A stretch of 64,000 nt of DNA from Bicyclus anynana (Eukaryota > Arthropoda > Insecta > Lepidoptera > Nymphalidae): assembly GCF_947172395.1 (NCBI RefSeq), contig NC_069085.1:7162112-7226111 (forward strand), given 5' to 3'. The notes beneath the pieces are model-generated. The model ran no database searches. It had not been told where the DNA came from and worked only from the letters and a program-made list of their open reading frames with translations. Below are positions 53,547-64,000 of this stretch, in pieces. A program made the translations under genes and the position numbers. Numbering within the stretch: the stretch's first letter is position 1; each line of letters begins with the position of its first letter.

Positions 53547-53860
53547 ATTTAACGTGTGCTAATGTTGGTAATATTATTTTTGCCTGCCTGCGAATGTAAC
53601 GCATATTGTTAGAAGTTTTTGACTAGTTATTTTTAGTATCGATAAGCCTTCGGTTCAGTTGAAACCATCCCTTATAGCTAAGAGACACGTCGATTCTCTT
53701 TCTACGATCGCAAACGCTTCGAACACTAGAAAAATGTTTAGTAATGACATTTGCTATCGACGGGTTACGAGATCAAGATCTGTCATTCCCATTCTAACAA
53801 TATGGGTTACATTCGCAGGCAGGCAAAAATAATATTACCTACATTAGCACACGTTTAAAT
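53547..53860. mobile_element. Inverted-repeat element, 68-bp arms, containing a MITE fragment
   Basis: 53,547-53,614 (AACGTGTGCTAATGTTGGTA, ATTTTTGCCTGCCTGCGAAT) pairs with 53,792-53,860 with two mismatches and one gap. The 177-bp interior contains the left half of foldback MITE family M at 53,668-53,791. An A run follows the right arm. Confidence 0.75.
53668..53791. mobile_element. Foldback MITE family M, right-truncated
   Basis: TCCCTTATAGCTAAGAGACA, CGATTCTCTTTCTACGATCG and CTTCGAACACTAGAAAAATG follow the left arm of 36,009. The interior runs to CAAGATCTGTCATTCCCAT, where the right arm of the surrounding inverted repeat begins. Confidence 0.7.
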
Positions 53861-54540
53861 AAAAAAAAAAACAACGCAATTCAATTTTAAATTAAAAGGA
53901 ACACTTGAACTAGTATTACAACTTATAAAAATGCAAAGCAAACTCTAAAAATCTATAGTTAAAGAATAAAAACAGATAGTGCAGGACTGACTATTGAACT
54001 TTAAATTGCACGATGCGCTAGACAAACGAACTGTGCACACCAATAAAAACAACTTTATCGCTGCAACTTTTATAGCCTCCCCAATAAAAGCACTAAACAA
54101 ATTTGAATTAAAACACGCATAAAAATTTCGAATTATTGCGTCTGCAAAAAACTTTCCAGCGTTGATTAAATAATTTAAAGTTAGTCAACTGAAAAGCAGA
54201 ATGAAATTTAACCTAAAATTCGGGAAAATAATGATGGCAACATTGTTAACACTCGTGTAACATTTTAAGCAAGTTACGCATGTATGAGTGGCCATAGACT
54301 TGTGGCATAATTTAAGCTCCCTCCCTAACGAGCTGGCACTCCAGTTGAGCCTTTCCTCTCGTTTATTGCAGCACTCCTAGACTAGATATTGTTATATTGT
54401 GTGCTTATTGTTTCCGTCGCAATGCGAATTTTGTTACATTGTAATATTGTAATGTTTATTTATAGAGCTTTATTTGTATCTACTAATACGAGAATATGCT
54501 TTATCTACGTACGTATCTACTGTCTTCTTTTTATTCTTTA
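53861..54540. other. AT-rich sequence, no feature seen
   Basis: Nothing recognised; the plus frame 54,389-54,571 is hydrophobic and AT-derived. Confidence 0.35.
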
Positions 54541-54716
54541 CAAGTTAGCCCTTGACTACAATCTTACCTGATGGTAAGTGATAATGCAATTGAGATGGAA
54601 GCGGACATTGCTATTAGGAGAAAGATGAAATTCCACACCTCTTTCAGTTTCTACACGGCATCGTACTGGAACGCTAAATCGTTTGGCGGTACTTCTTTGG
54701 CGGTCTTTCTCTCCGT
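54541..54716 (-). mobile_element. tRNA-derived SINE (family 2), 3' part only
   Basis: CAAGTTAGCCCTTGACTACA, CTTACCTGATGGTAAGTGAT, TTCAGTTTCTACACGGCATC and GAACGCTAAATCGTTTGGCG match 11,845-11,985. The tRNA-like head is missing. Confidence 0.68.
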
Positions 54717-56540
54717 CTCTCTATCTACTCGTATCCGTTTGCGATTAACTCAACTTGTTAACGGATTTTCATGCAGTTTTCACTAATAGATAGAGTGAGT
54801 GAAAATGCCGCCTAATCCCTTCGAGATATATACAAAAAAACAATGCATGGTGTGAATAAGTACCTAAATAAATAGGTATCACAGAGTTACTTATTTAAAA
54901 TTAGTACATTATTACCTGAGAAATCGAGTGTAGAAATATCACGTAATTGTTTGGAATTATGACGTGTTGCTGTATGTAAATTACCGTAATCTTTTTCGTT
55001 TTAACCAGTGCGATAGCATTATGATTGCGTGCAGGTTGTTTTCCACAACAAAGCCTACGTGAATGTTTCAGTGTCGTCGACCTAACAACAACTGAACTGC
55101 ATGAAACGTACCCCTAACGTTTCTTTGAAAAGTTTCATATCACTCGACTGCTATGTGTCATGAAAGCCTTTTTAGTGAACGAAATTGTTAATTTACGACT
55201 TTTTTTTCAGGACAAAAAGAAGTTCCTTTTTTCGGTGAAAATCGTGGCTTTTGTGAGGTTCTTCATTATCGTTTTCTTTTTCTTTTATTTCCATCTTTAA
55301 ATGACGAGGGAAATTTTTGACTGTACCTACTTTCTATTACTAATCTTTAATGAATAATGAATTTATTTGGTAATTTTATTTCATCCACGTCACAACATTT
55401 AGAAAACCAGCAAACAATAGCTGTTGTTTTTAAGGTATACCTAAGCACTATTATAACGAATACTTCTACGTTTAACTCCTGCTAATTTAAAAACCTGTTG
55501 TTGTCAATTAAGTCCATAAAGATTATGCAATAATATACCGATTTTATATCCTAATATTTGATTATTTTGAGATAAATTTGGCTAAAGTATTTCAAGAAGT
55601 GGGTGTTGCCTAACAACTGCGAAAATAGGATATGGTATCCAATTTTCATATGCATCTTATACGGTCACTAACGGTTTTGATTCAGGAGAATAATTGCCGT
55701 AGTAAATTTAAAAATGTTAATATATGTCTACGTCATAAGGTGTCTTTCCTAATTTGTTAAATCAAAAATTAAATATGTAAAATGTTGTGTTTCCTCCTAC
55801 GCACTCACACAAAAGCGCGTTTTTTGTTTACGTAGGTGTCATACCTTTTTTAACACGCGGCAATGACATTTGCTGTTTTACGTAACCAATCATATAAATA
55901 TAGGTACACTGCAGGAGTAGAGGAGTATTGGAAAATCATAAAGATACTCCTGGGACATAAGCCCGGACACTGTTCAGAGATTTTAACTCTGTCACGCCAT
56001 GGACCCGACACCCGCACGTTGAAGCTATGGCATAAGTCTAAGATATCAGTTACTCTTATAACTATACTTTCTTTATACTAATGACTATGAGTCAACAAGG
56101 CCTGAAATAAACATTTTATTCTATTTCTATAACTTAAGTGTTTTATAATGCTAAACATCCATTATAAGTACCTTCTGGAACTCTATATAATCTTGTAACT
56201 TTTATATTTTTTACTGCCTTTTATTGCACCTGATACTAAGTAATAAAATTCTAAATGTAAGTAATAAATCATTTTAATTTATTTGAATGCTTCTTCACGA
56301 ACTTTTTAGTCAGTGATTGTAATAATTTTGCACAAAAATATGACTCGAAAAATAGCGTGCAAATACAGATACCAACAATTTTACGTAAACTTTTGAAAAT
56401 GGAAATGAATACCTGCTTAAATTATTATCACCATGGATTACAGTCACGAAAACGATGTTAGTTGGTCGATTTATGCCCGTTAACCGGCATTGGAGCAACG
56501 TCGTAAGTTTGAAAAAAGACGGCGGCCTGTTGACCTATTC
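54717..56540. other. AT-rich sequence; one possible terminal exon and a short ORF
   Basis: An acceptor-like ACTTTTTTTTCAG at 55,198-55,210 opens a frame usable by the first-exon candidate at 46,913. A 72-codon ORF at 55,863-56,081 is less AT-rich (CACGCCATGGACCCGACACC) and is followed by AATAAA at about 56,106. It may be an old retroelement or UTR, but no family is recognised. Confidence 0.3.
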
Positions 56541-56728
56541 ACTAACTTTGGTCTATTAGCAACCTGATATAATTGACATAAAATCCATGAAAAAGGCATT
56601 TTTCATATTACATAAAGCCCAGTGTTAACGAAAATCACTAAATTTGGTCTATTAGCAACCTGATATAATTGACATAAAATCTATAAAAACTGCATTTTTC
56701 ATATTACACAAAGTTAACGAAAATCAAA
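56541..56728. repeat. Tandem duplication with ~96-bp period
   Basis: TTTGGTCTATTAGCAACCTG + ATATAATTGACATAAAATC occurs at 56,548 and again at about 56,643, followed both times by CATTTTTCATATTAC. The second copy lacks a short stretch around GCCCAGTG. A more distant relative (ATTCACTAAGTTGGTCTTTA) is at 58,193. Confidence 0.88.
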
Positions 56729-58481
56729 ATGACGACATCAAAGACGCTGGTTAGTAATTTTAATCAGTTAACAATAGATTAATATTGAATACGAAATCTG
56801 TAAAGATATTAGTTGGTTATGTCCGTGTATACATATATCAACTACAGTTACTCAAAAGTTAGAGAATACACCAGCTGGCCTTTTAGTAAACCATTACATG
56901 CTGATAATGATGAAAGTAGTTTTTGAATAGTTTTTAAATATAGTCGTGAGAAAACTGCATAAAAATATTACCGAAAATAGCTTGTGCTAACCTTGTGTAA
57001 CAGCGGCTTAAAAATCGTGACGTGTTTCCATTAACGCCCGCGGACAAACGTGTCACGAATGATTTCATTAATTAATTTATTTTCGTTTTCTATCAAAGAT
57101 ATGTTTTTAAAATACTCGTATATTTATTATTCGTTTTGTTGCATTACTTTTACAAAGGTATTTTTTATAGTATTTTTTAAGTTTTTAACTGAATAGTTAC
57201 TGTTTTCTCTGCAGTTAAAATTAAAATCAGTGGTAGATATAGAAACGTAATAAATGTTATATATAATAATCTGTGTAATTATACCAAAACAAGGTATAAA
57301 TTAAGAGTATACACAGCAGGGGGATGGTTCCTAACAACCCGATTCCTATGGGACGGACGTAAATAATTTAACTTATTCAGCCAAAACACATTCAGACTAA
57401 AACACATGAACGGGTTACCTACTAGAAAATTTCAATCTTCAACACACATAATAATATGTATAATAAATAACGAGAAACGAGTTTTGTATAAAAATTTTTT
57501 ACATAATGTTCAGCATATACCTATTATGTATACAGAAATTGTGGCAAGACAAACCTAATCCTAAACTTGGATTTATTTTTTTGTTCAGGAGTTCGCTACC
57601 AACTATTTCAACGATTTCCATATAACCATAATTATTGCATTTTATCGAATATACACGTGTATAATAAATATAAGTCCAATAACGTCAGGAAGTGGTTCAT
57701 ATTTTTTAAATATTTGACCCACACATGTTCGTACATACATACCTACCGACAAGGCAGGCTAAATAAAAGCTTGCAAAAATACTGCAAACCTCCCATTTTG
57801 AAAGTTAGCTACTGACATGAATGAACGTCATACGAAAAAGGCATTCACTAAATACAGTTTACGGCAATCATGTCAAAAAGCGTTAAACAAGGTCGTCACG
57901 TGTTTCCATTAGCACCGGCCGTCAAGCGGCTGCGATTAATTTAATTCATTCATTCCAGACAGGATCCGCTCTCGGCGCATGCAGAGCCACTCTTAGCTCG
58001 TGACGTCACCTCGCTCTTAGCGTAATGGTTTACACCACTTTCAGTATTTCGTACATAAAATACCTTCGGTCTCCTTCAAGTTGTCAATTTAGGCTAAAAA
58101 TGCTCGCTCGCTTTTCCAGAAACGGTTCTTCTCTCACTTTAAATAATATTAAAGTTAGTATAGTAAGGCAGTAGAAACTGAATCAGCTGGCCTATTCACT
58201 AAGTTGGTCTTTATTAACAACCTGTTAAAATGAACATCAAATCAACTGAGAAATGTTATCTACCTACTGTATGATATCCACCAGTAGGGAACGGATGACA
58301 TTTATTAAATAGAATTTCGTATAAGTCAACTAACTAACTAGTGAATTAGCCTGCTACACTTTAATAATAATTAGTAATTACCAAAATTTCTATAGGAGCT
58401 AAAAGGAAGTGAAAGATAAATAAAATATATTTATTTTGTAATTTTGTCTATTTGTCTCTTTGTGCTAGATTGACTCAACAG
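56729..58481. other. AT-rich sequence with one CRE-like site
   Basis: TGACGTCA occurs near 58,001 in a locally GC-richer patch (57,960-58,030: GATCCGCTCTCGGCGCATGC). The 82-codon ORF at 57,567-57,815 has no domain. No gene supported. Confidence 0.35.
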
Positions 58482-58678
58482 ATTATTTATTTATTTATTT
58501 ATTTACGTACACTTACAATATACATATAGAGACATACACAAATAATATATAACTAGCTCACATTGACTTATACGTACATCTATGACAAGTGCACACAACA
58601 TTCACTAAAAACTAAAAAACATGTAAACAGTCAAATACCACACAAGGAACAAAATAACAGATATAACTAACTTAATTA

Positions 58679-61558
58679 TTATGGGGAAGAACTCACCGAC
58701 AGATGATCGGTGAGTTTTTTTTTAAAGACACTATAAGAATTGGAAAATATGTCGATGCCAGGTATAGAACGTGATAGTTCATTATATTTTGCGCATATAC
58801 GAGTAACGGGGGCTTGGTTTCCGAGATGTGTTCTAGCGAAAGGGATATGAAATGTTTTACGCTTCTTGCAATGACGGGGATATCTAATCGGAACCGAAAG
58901 ACAGACCCGGTCAAGTAGGTTGCTGCACTTCACCTCATAATGTACTATGTTATGTAAAAAACATTGGTCGCGTATTTCTCGCCTACTGCGAAGAGACATC
59001 ATTTTAAACTTGGCAAGTCGTTGGTTGTATGGTTGCCTGTGTGAAATACCACTAGCATGGAACGCAAGGTGTCGAGTGAAGGCACGCTGAATGCATTCAA
59101 TGCGTTGAGAGTGGACACTATATGATGGATTCCAGATGACGCTGGCAAACTCAACACAACTTCTCACAAATGCATTGTAAAGCACAATTTTAGTTTTCTG
59201 GGAGAACCCTTTAGTGTTGCGCCTGATAAACCCTAGTACTTTCGCGGCTTTTTTAACAATGTTGTTTACGTGTGACACAAAAGTTAACTTGCTGTCAATA
59301 GTAACTCCCAGGTCTCTAATTTCCTGTAACTCTTTTAGTACCACACTACCGATCATGTAACTAGAGACAAGTGGTTTTTTCTTCCTGGAGTATTTTACGT
59401 GGTAACATTTATCAGCGTTGAGAGTCATTTTATTGACGTTGCACCAAGTTGTTACTTTATCAAGATCATACTGTATTAGCCTAATATCAGCATCCGAGTT
59501 TATTGTTTTATAAATTTTTAGGTCATCAGCAAACAAGGAGTATTTGCAATGTTTTATCTCCATCGTGACGTCATTTATAAATGCCAAGAATAACAGGGGC
59601 CCTAAGTGAGAACCCTGTGGTACCCCGGATCTAGCGTTGTATGTTTCCGATTCATAACCATTGACCACAACAGTCTGAGGCCTCTGATCCAGATATGATT
59701 TAAACCACATTATCAAAGGATTCCCGAATCCATACTGTGAAAGCTTTTGTATGAGTATTTGGTGGTCCACCTTATCAAATGCGCTACTAAAATCAGTATA
59801 AATAGCATCGATCTGCTGCCCCTTATCCACTTCAGTTATGAGATCCGAGGTAAAATTTGATAGGTTGGATTCCACAGATAAACCGCGTCTGAAACCATGT
59901 TGACTGTTTGTTAAGAAAATGTTTAAATGTTTAACTATCATTGGGTGCACAAGACTTTCAAATAATTTTGAGAAACATGACAGAATTGATATAGGGCGGT
60001 AATTTTTTACATTAGATCGATCCCCTTTCTTGTAAACTGGTACAATTCGTGCTTTTTTCCATTCATCAGGAAAGGTACCTTCATCAATGGAACGATTGAA
60101 TATTAATGATAGCGGGAAAGCAATTACTGGACCACAGCGCTTAACAAAAAGAGGAGGTAAACCATCGGGACCGGCTCCTTTTTGGATATCTAATGCTTTA
60201 ATTTTCTTTAAGACGTCAACTTCGGAAAATTTAAACTTGTTTAGATGTAAGAGGTTGTGATTTAGATGTAAACTAGTATTAAGATTATGACTGTCTGTAT
60301 GGGTGTAAATTGAAGAGAAATGGTTAGCAAAAAGATTTGCTATGTCTTTACCAGCATCAGCAACTTTCCCCTCTAGTGACAATGATGTGGGCAAAGATGA
60401 TTCTCCTTTCTTTTTGCTACTAAAGTATTTCCAGAAACAGTTTGGATTTTTTTGGATATTCGATTCGGTACAAAGTTTATAATTATTTAGACATTTATCG
60501 TAGAGTTTGTGACAGCGACCTCTAATAATTTGAAATTCTAATTTATCTCGCGGGTTATTATATTTACGGACTTTCCTGTGAAGCCTATCTTTTTCTGCCA
60601 ATAGCCTTGTTAGATTATTATTGAACCAGGCAGGTTGTTTTGCAGATTTCAGTTTACGTTTAGGGACATGTATTTTAATGATTTTATTGAGACATTTGTA
60701 GAATTCGTAAACCATGGCATTGACATCATTGCAATAATAAAATATTTCCATCCAATCAATATTCTTAATATTATATATAATATTATCATAGTCTGCTTTA
60801 AAGTAATTGTAATCGATACGACTTTTAGAACGTAGGTAGGGTGTATGAATGTACTCGATTGTTATGAGCAAGTTGGGATGGTATGTATCTAATTTACTGA
60901 GCAGATCAGGAGGATTTACTACTGTAACATTCGTCAGATTACTTAAAACTAGATCCAAATGCCTATCGTCACAATTACTTATACAATTAAATTGGTGTAG
61001 ATTGTTTACAGCCATAAAATCAATCAAAGAATATCCAAGAGAATTATTATAATTACAGGCAGACATATAAGATACATTTTCATTAGCACACCATTTGAGG
61101 GAACTTATATTGAAATCTCCTAACACTACAAGTTCATGTACATGATTTGTTACATTATCCACGCTTCCGAGAAATTTTTCAAGGTATTCAGGTTTAACTG
61201 GCGGAGGCATATAGACCACACATATAGCTATCCGTTTTTTTATTTGTTTCTCGGTAGTTTCTATCAATATCCATATATTCTCTTCATCTGTCTCCCAGCT
61301 AATAACCCGAGTGGATTGTATTTCACGAGCGACGGCGATAAGAACGCCCCCTCCATCATGTTTGGACTGGTTAGAACACGCGCGATCTTTGCGGTATACT
61401 ATATAACGAGAATCAAAAAGTTCATTATCAAAGATGCTTGAATTCAACCAAGTTTCAGTGAATGCAATAATTTTATACTTTGTAGTCGAGATATTCCTAA
61501 ACACATCATTTGTCTTGGTTCTCAGTCCACGGACGTTTTGGTAATATATTTCTATCAT
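58679..61558 (-). CDS. LINE ORF2: endonuclease-reverse transcriptase, 959 aa
   Basis: Cleaves target DNA and copies the element RNA at the nick (target-primed reverse transcription) in the nucleus. Residues 1-235 form an apurinic-type endonuclease: YYQNVRG (N8), FTETWL (E35), GDFN (147-150), RHLDLVLSN (199-207) and DTYHPNL (224-230), the last replacing the usual SDHxPL. Residues about 455-740 are the reverse transcriptase: GAGPDGLPP, RIVPVYKKGDRS, NYRPISILS, HGFRRG, TDFSSAFD (catalytic D589), SGVPQGSHLGPLLFLAFIND and FADD (676-679). The C-terminus has LGVTIDSKLTF and IECIQRAFTR. Length is normal for the group and no stop or frameshift interrupts it. The start MIEIYYQN sits 45 bases after the shifted end of ORF1. 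Very secure as a LINE polyprotein; activity is inferred from motif integrity. Confidence 0.95.
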   Translation of the reverse strand: MIEIYYQNVRGLRTKTNDVFRNISTTKYKIIAFTETWLNSSIFDNELFDSRYIVYRKDRACSNQSKHDGGGVLIAVAREIQSTRVISWETDEENIWILIETTEKQIKKRIAICVVYMPPPVKPEYLEKFLGSVDNVTNHVHELVVLGDFNISSLKWCANENVSYMSACNYNNSLGYSLIDFMAVNNLHQFNCISNCDDRHLDLVLSNLTNVTVVNPPDLLSKLDTYHPNLLITIEYIHTPYLRSKSRIDYNYFKADYDNIIYNIKNIDWMEIFYYCNDVNAMVYEFYKCLNKIIKIHVPKRKLKSAKQPAWFNNNLTRLLAEKDRLHRKVRKYNNPRDKLEFQIIRGRCHKLYDKCLNNYKLCTESNIQKNPNCFWKYFSSKKKGESSLPTSLSLEGKVADAGKDIANLFANHFSSIYTHTDSHNLNTSLHLNHNLLHLNKFKFSEVDVLKKIKALDIQKGAGPDGLPPLFVKRCGPVIAFPLSLIFNRSIDEGTFPDEWKKARIVPVYKKGDRSNVKNYRPISILSCFSKLFESLVHPMIVKHLNIFLTNSQHGFRRGLSVESNLSNFTSDLITEVDKGQQIDAIYTDFSSAFDKVDHQILIQKLSQYGFGNPLIMWFKSYLDQRPQTVVVNGYESETYNARSGVPQGSHLGPLLFLAFINDVTMEIKHCKYSLFADDLKIYKTINSDADIRLIQYDLDKVTTWCNVNKMTLNADKCYHVKYSRKKKPLVSSYMIGSVVLKELQEIRDLGVTIDSKLTFVSHVNNIVKKAAKVLGFIRRNTKGFSQKTKIVLYNAFVRSCVEFASVIWNPSYSVHSQRIECIQRAFTRHLAFHASGISHRQPYNQRLAKFKMMSLRSRREIRDQCFLHNIVHYEVKCSNLLDRVCLSVPIRYPRHCKKRKTFHIPFARTHLGNQAPVTRICAKYNELSRSIPGIDIFSNSYSVFKKKLTDHLSVSSSP

Positions 61559-61602
61559 GGTATCAATTTAAACGCCATAGCATTTATATCATTATAATAA
61601 AT

Positions 61603-62707
61603 TTAAATAATTTGCTTAAGACTATCTTCGTTTTTAATTATTATGGCCTGGCTGAACTCATCTTTACGCACAAAGATTTTACCATTTCTGACCCATGTAA
61701 AGCGATATTTCTTTTCTTTGGCATTTTATACGTGTCGCAGCGTGCAGAGACTTACTCCCTGGAGTCAGATGTTCCGAAACGTATATCGGTGCGTGTGGGC
61801 CTCCAAGTCCTAGGTGATGGGAGCTCAATTTACTTTGGGGGTTTTTTTTATTGAATTGCGTCACAGCCGCTAGGAGAGCATCACGATACTTAGTAGTACG
61901 GAGTTTAAGGATGACGGCTCGTGGCTTGTCAGTGTTTTTATTTAATTTAGCTACGCGAGTGACGTGTTGGATGTCATCCATCGACAGGGGGTTCTTAACG
62001 ATTTGACCTAGTTGTACCATAGTGTTGACCAAATTTTCAGTTCTATGTTCAGGAATACCATTAATTTCAACATTACACTCTCTTAGGTGTAACTCGACTA
62101 TATTTAGCCTAGTTGTTAGATCTTTAACTGACGCGTTCAATTTATCATTGTCCTTTTGTAGGTAGTTAATAGTAGCCGATTTTTCTGCCAACGCTGCTTT
62201 CATCTCTTCAAATTGCGTGTTCATAAAAGACATGGAGTCACGGAATTCAGACATTTGATTATTTATTGTAGTTAGTTGCGCTAAAACCAATTTTTTTATC
62301 GTGGTAGTAAGTTCTTGCTTTAGAATATCACGAAGTGTATCTTCCGTCACATAATTACTGCCACCGGATGATTCCTCGGCTGGTGTCGGTACCGGTGATT
62401 TACTTGATTTTTTTCGCATCGTTACATTTGGCTCAATAGGTAAGACATCAACCTTATTGCATACCAGAGTTGCGGTGGACGCTCTGACGGGTGTGTTAGA
62501 GTTGCCTGATTTTGGTAGTTTACTACAACATTCTGGGCATTTCCAGATATTTTTTTGGTGCTGCTCCATTCTATCAAATTGCTTTGGTTGTATGCCTGCA
62601 CATTCGAAATCATACTTAGATCTGCAGCTCGAGCAACTGAGATATTCTCTCTTAGGCAAATTATTTTTGCACCCAGCACAATGATTCAAATTTGAAGCGG
62701 TCGACAT
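61603..62707 (-). pseudogene. LINE ORF1: PHD-like finger, coiled coil, FP/L1-type domain; frameshifted
   Basis: The open part (62,707-61,679, 342 aa) starts MSTASNLNHCAGCKNNLPKR. Residues 9-61 form a PHD-like zinc finger (CxGC, CSSC, CAG, CPECC). Residues about 150-205 are a heptad-rich coiled coil (INYLQKDNDKLNASVKDLTT). Residues 205-330 resemble the RNA-binding C-terminal domain of L1-ORF1/baculovirus FP-like proteins (NVEINGIPEHRTENL, PRAVILKLRT). The frame ends early at GQKW. In the +1 frame from about 61,720 the sequence continues with YRFTWVRNGKIFVRK, the normal end of that domain, to a TAA at 61,605-61,603. A one-base change (or two-base loss) near 61,718-61,722 thus removes about 35 residues. 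ORF1 normally coats the element RNA. Confidence 0.85.
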
Positions 62708-62764
62708 TGTTTCTCAATTTAGCAATGTAATTTTAAAATTTTTAAGAAATGAAAAAAAAGTCGA

Positions 62765-62838
62765 TACATTAACGAGGCTCGAACTCACGACACAGATATA
62801 AAGTCCGCGCGTTTACCAACCAAGCCACGATCGCATTT
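62765..62838 (-). other. tRNA-like sequence just upstream of the LINE
   Basis: The minus strand reads TGGCTTGGTTGGTAAACGCG (A-box-like), an anticodon-arm-like GCGGACTTTATATCTGT with five possible pairs and a TTA in the anticodon position, and GTGAGTTCGAGCCTCGT, which pairs as a T arm with the B box GAGTTCGAGCC. The acceptor ends do not pair and the D stem is imperfect, so this is not a working tRNA gene. It could be a SINE head, a tRNA pseudogene or an internal pol III-like promoter of the LINE 5' end. Confidence 0.45.
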
Positions 62839-64000
62839 ACGCAATCATTTGAAAAAGTCTGACAGAATGAAGTACGGTGTAATGTTCGATAACATGAGGG
62901 TATATTTTTAAATGTAGAAAAGTTATTATTATGCAAATGTAAGAAAAACACTTTAACACCACTGTTATAGTATGATTTTGAATCGGGAAAAACTGAAGAA
63001 AACACTTTCTTTTACAACAAACAAAAGTTATGTGCCACTGATCTTGAAATAATCGTCTTGAGATGCGGTGATTACGGTACGTAAACAGGGATATATTCCA
63101 GTTGTTATTGAGTTTCGCCTTTTGTGAACACAAATAGATGAATTATCACAGAATAAGTAATGATTTTAGAAATTTAAAAATACGATAGCTGATTTGACGT
63201 GTTTACATGACGAGTTGACTTTGACAGACTTTGATAGATTATGCAGCTTTCTTAAATTAAGATTGTGTGTAGCAAAAGTTATCCGTAAAAACTGACCGGA
63301 ATCGTGCTATGAAAATTTTACATCAATTTATACCTATGAGGAAAAACTAACAGTTATTATGTAAGGAAAAGGAAATTTCAATTATTCTGATACCAAAGAC
63401 TTATCGATAAATCTTCTAATTACCAATATTTTATCAAACTAAAATCAATAGACTTAAAGTGTGTTACATTCTATTTGCATTTACAGTATTGATTTAGTTT
63501 CCCCCATTTAGTTTAATTAAAACTAATTGCAAGGGCTCTACATTTAGATACCTACGTATCTTGGATCTGACTGACGAGGGGGGGAGGAATTGGCGCTCGT
63601 CTTCCCCCATCCGATCCCCACGCAGATAATTAACTGCAGATATAACCCCATATTAGGGGTGCGATCAAATTTTGTACAACGCTTTTTAAAGAGTAGCACC
63701 ACTGCAGTTCGCAGAACCGCAACTTCTATAGGGACCCCATACAATTTGAGGGGATGCTAAGCTGTTGTTGATGTATTGATTTGTGACGTCTTATCTCTTA
63801 AATCCGTTAGTCTATATCAAACAGACAACGCTAAGTAATTTAACTTTCTATGTGAAAGCTTTTTTGGTTTATGGAACATTTTAATTTTCTTTGCGAAAGC
63901 TTTTTTAATGGAAGATGAATCTAACCAATGAATACCCATTAACCCAGCTGATGTTAACTGAAATCCCTTCACCTATTCTCAGAGCATGTTAGGAAAAACA
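62839..64000. other. Unassigned sequence at the window end
   Basis: A GC-richer patch at 63,555-63,745 (ACGAGGGGGGGAGGAATTGG, TAGGGACCCCATACAATTTG in part) carries a 66-codon minus frame without a recognised domain. Repeated AAAGCTTTTTT motifs appear at 63,857 and 63,897. No gene or known repeat is supported. Confidence 0.35.

Larger units (their letters stand above)
58482..62760 (-). mobile_element. Near-complete CR1/jockey-type LINE
   Basis: Minus strand: 5' UTR (about 62,760-62,708), ORF1 (62,707-61,679, frameshifted near its end), ORF2 (61,558-58,679), 3' UTR and a 3' tail of (AAAT)n at 58,503-58,482. A tail of short tandem repeats rather than poly(A), together with a PHD-finger/coiled-coil ORF1, points to the CR1 group (CR1, L2, Daphne and relatives); exact clade not determined. 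ORF2 is uninterrupted, so the insertion is recent. The 5' boundary and target duplication could not be fixed. Confidence 0.85.

Noticed and set aside
55198..55320. A second coding exon joined to the candidate first exon at 46,913.
   Set aside because: The frame fits, but an 8-kb intron with one in-phase acceptor and a 36-codon extension is not strong enough without RNA evidence, so it is mentioned only as a possibility.
60635..61441. Several plus-strand ORFs (60,635-60,835; 60,849-61,052; 61,136-61,441; 61,510-61,854).
   Set aside because: Antisense shadows of the minus-strand LINE ORF1 and ORF2.

Overview
The window looks like nuclear DNA of a moth or butterfly (Lepidoptera). It is AT-rich, has no operon-like gene layout, and is dominated by transposable-element families I associate with lepidopteran genomes: Helitrons that start TCTATACTAATATTATAAA and end CTAG, tRNA-derived SINEs with (TGA)n tails, RTE-type LINE tails and CR1/jockey-type LINEs. 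That assignment rests on recognising repeats. No conserved single-copy host gene was found, so the species is not identified.

The only long coding unit is a minus-strand non-LTR retrotransposon at about 58,480-62,760. It has an intact 959-aa endonuclease/reverse transcriptase ORF2 and an ORF1 with a PHD-like finger and coiled coil. ORF1 is frameshifted close to its end. A tRNA-like sequence lies just 5' of the element.

Layout. 1-3,600: Helitrons, LINE 3' ends, an inverted-repeat element and SINE pieces, including a Helitron inserted precisely at an A|T site inside a LINE reading frame. 3,923-9,418: one Helitron split by a 5.3-kb LTR retrotransposon (4,011-9,310) with a GGGCT target duplication, a putative primer-binding site and a polypurine tract, but no gag-pol ORF. 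Its interior holds a degenerate tandem array and a cluster of perfect palindromes. 9,420-17,100: RTE fragments, Helitrons, SINEs and foldback elements. 17,100-35,000: mostly single-copy-looking AT-rich DNA, possibly intron or intergenic, with two short exon-like segments bounded by good splice signals. 35,000-43,500: SINEs, an RTE tail carrying a foldback MITE, a Harbinger-like element and a solo LTR. 43,611-45,473: a composite element made of a ~140-bp-arm hairpin, a higher-order tandem array with three identical 86-codon ORFs, and a doubled terminus. 45,500-58,480: Helitrons, a TATA/initiator plus first-exon-like segment, inverted repeats and a GC-rich island. 62,840-64,000: unassigned.

The elements do not form a pathway. 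What can be read is insertion order: LTR element into Helitron, Helitron into LINE, MITE into RTE. The exon-like segments suggest the window may lie in or near large introns of one or more genes whose other exons are outside it or unrecognisable here.
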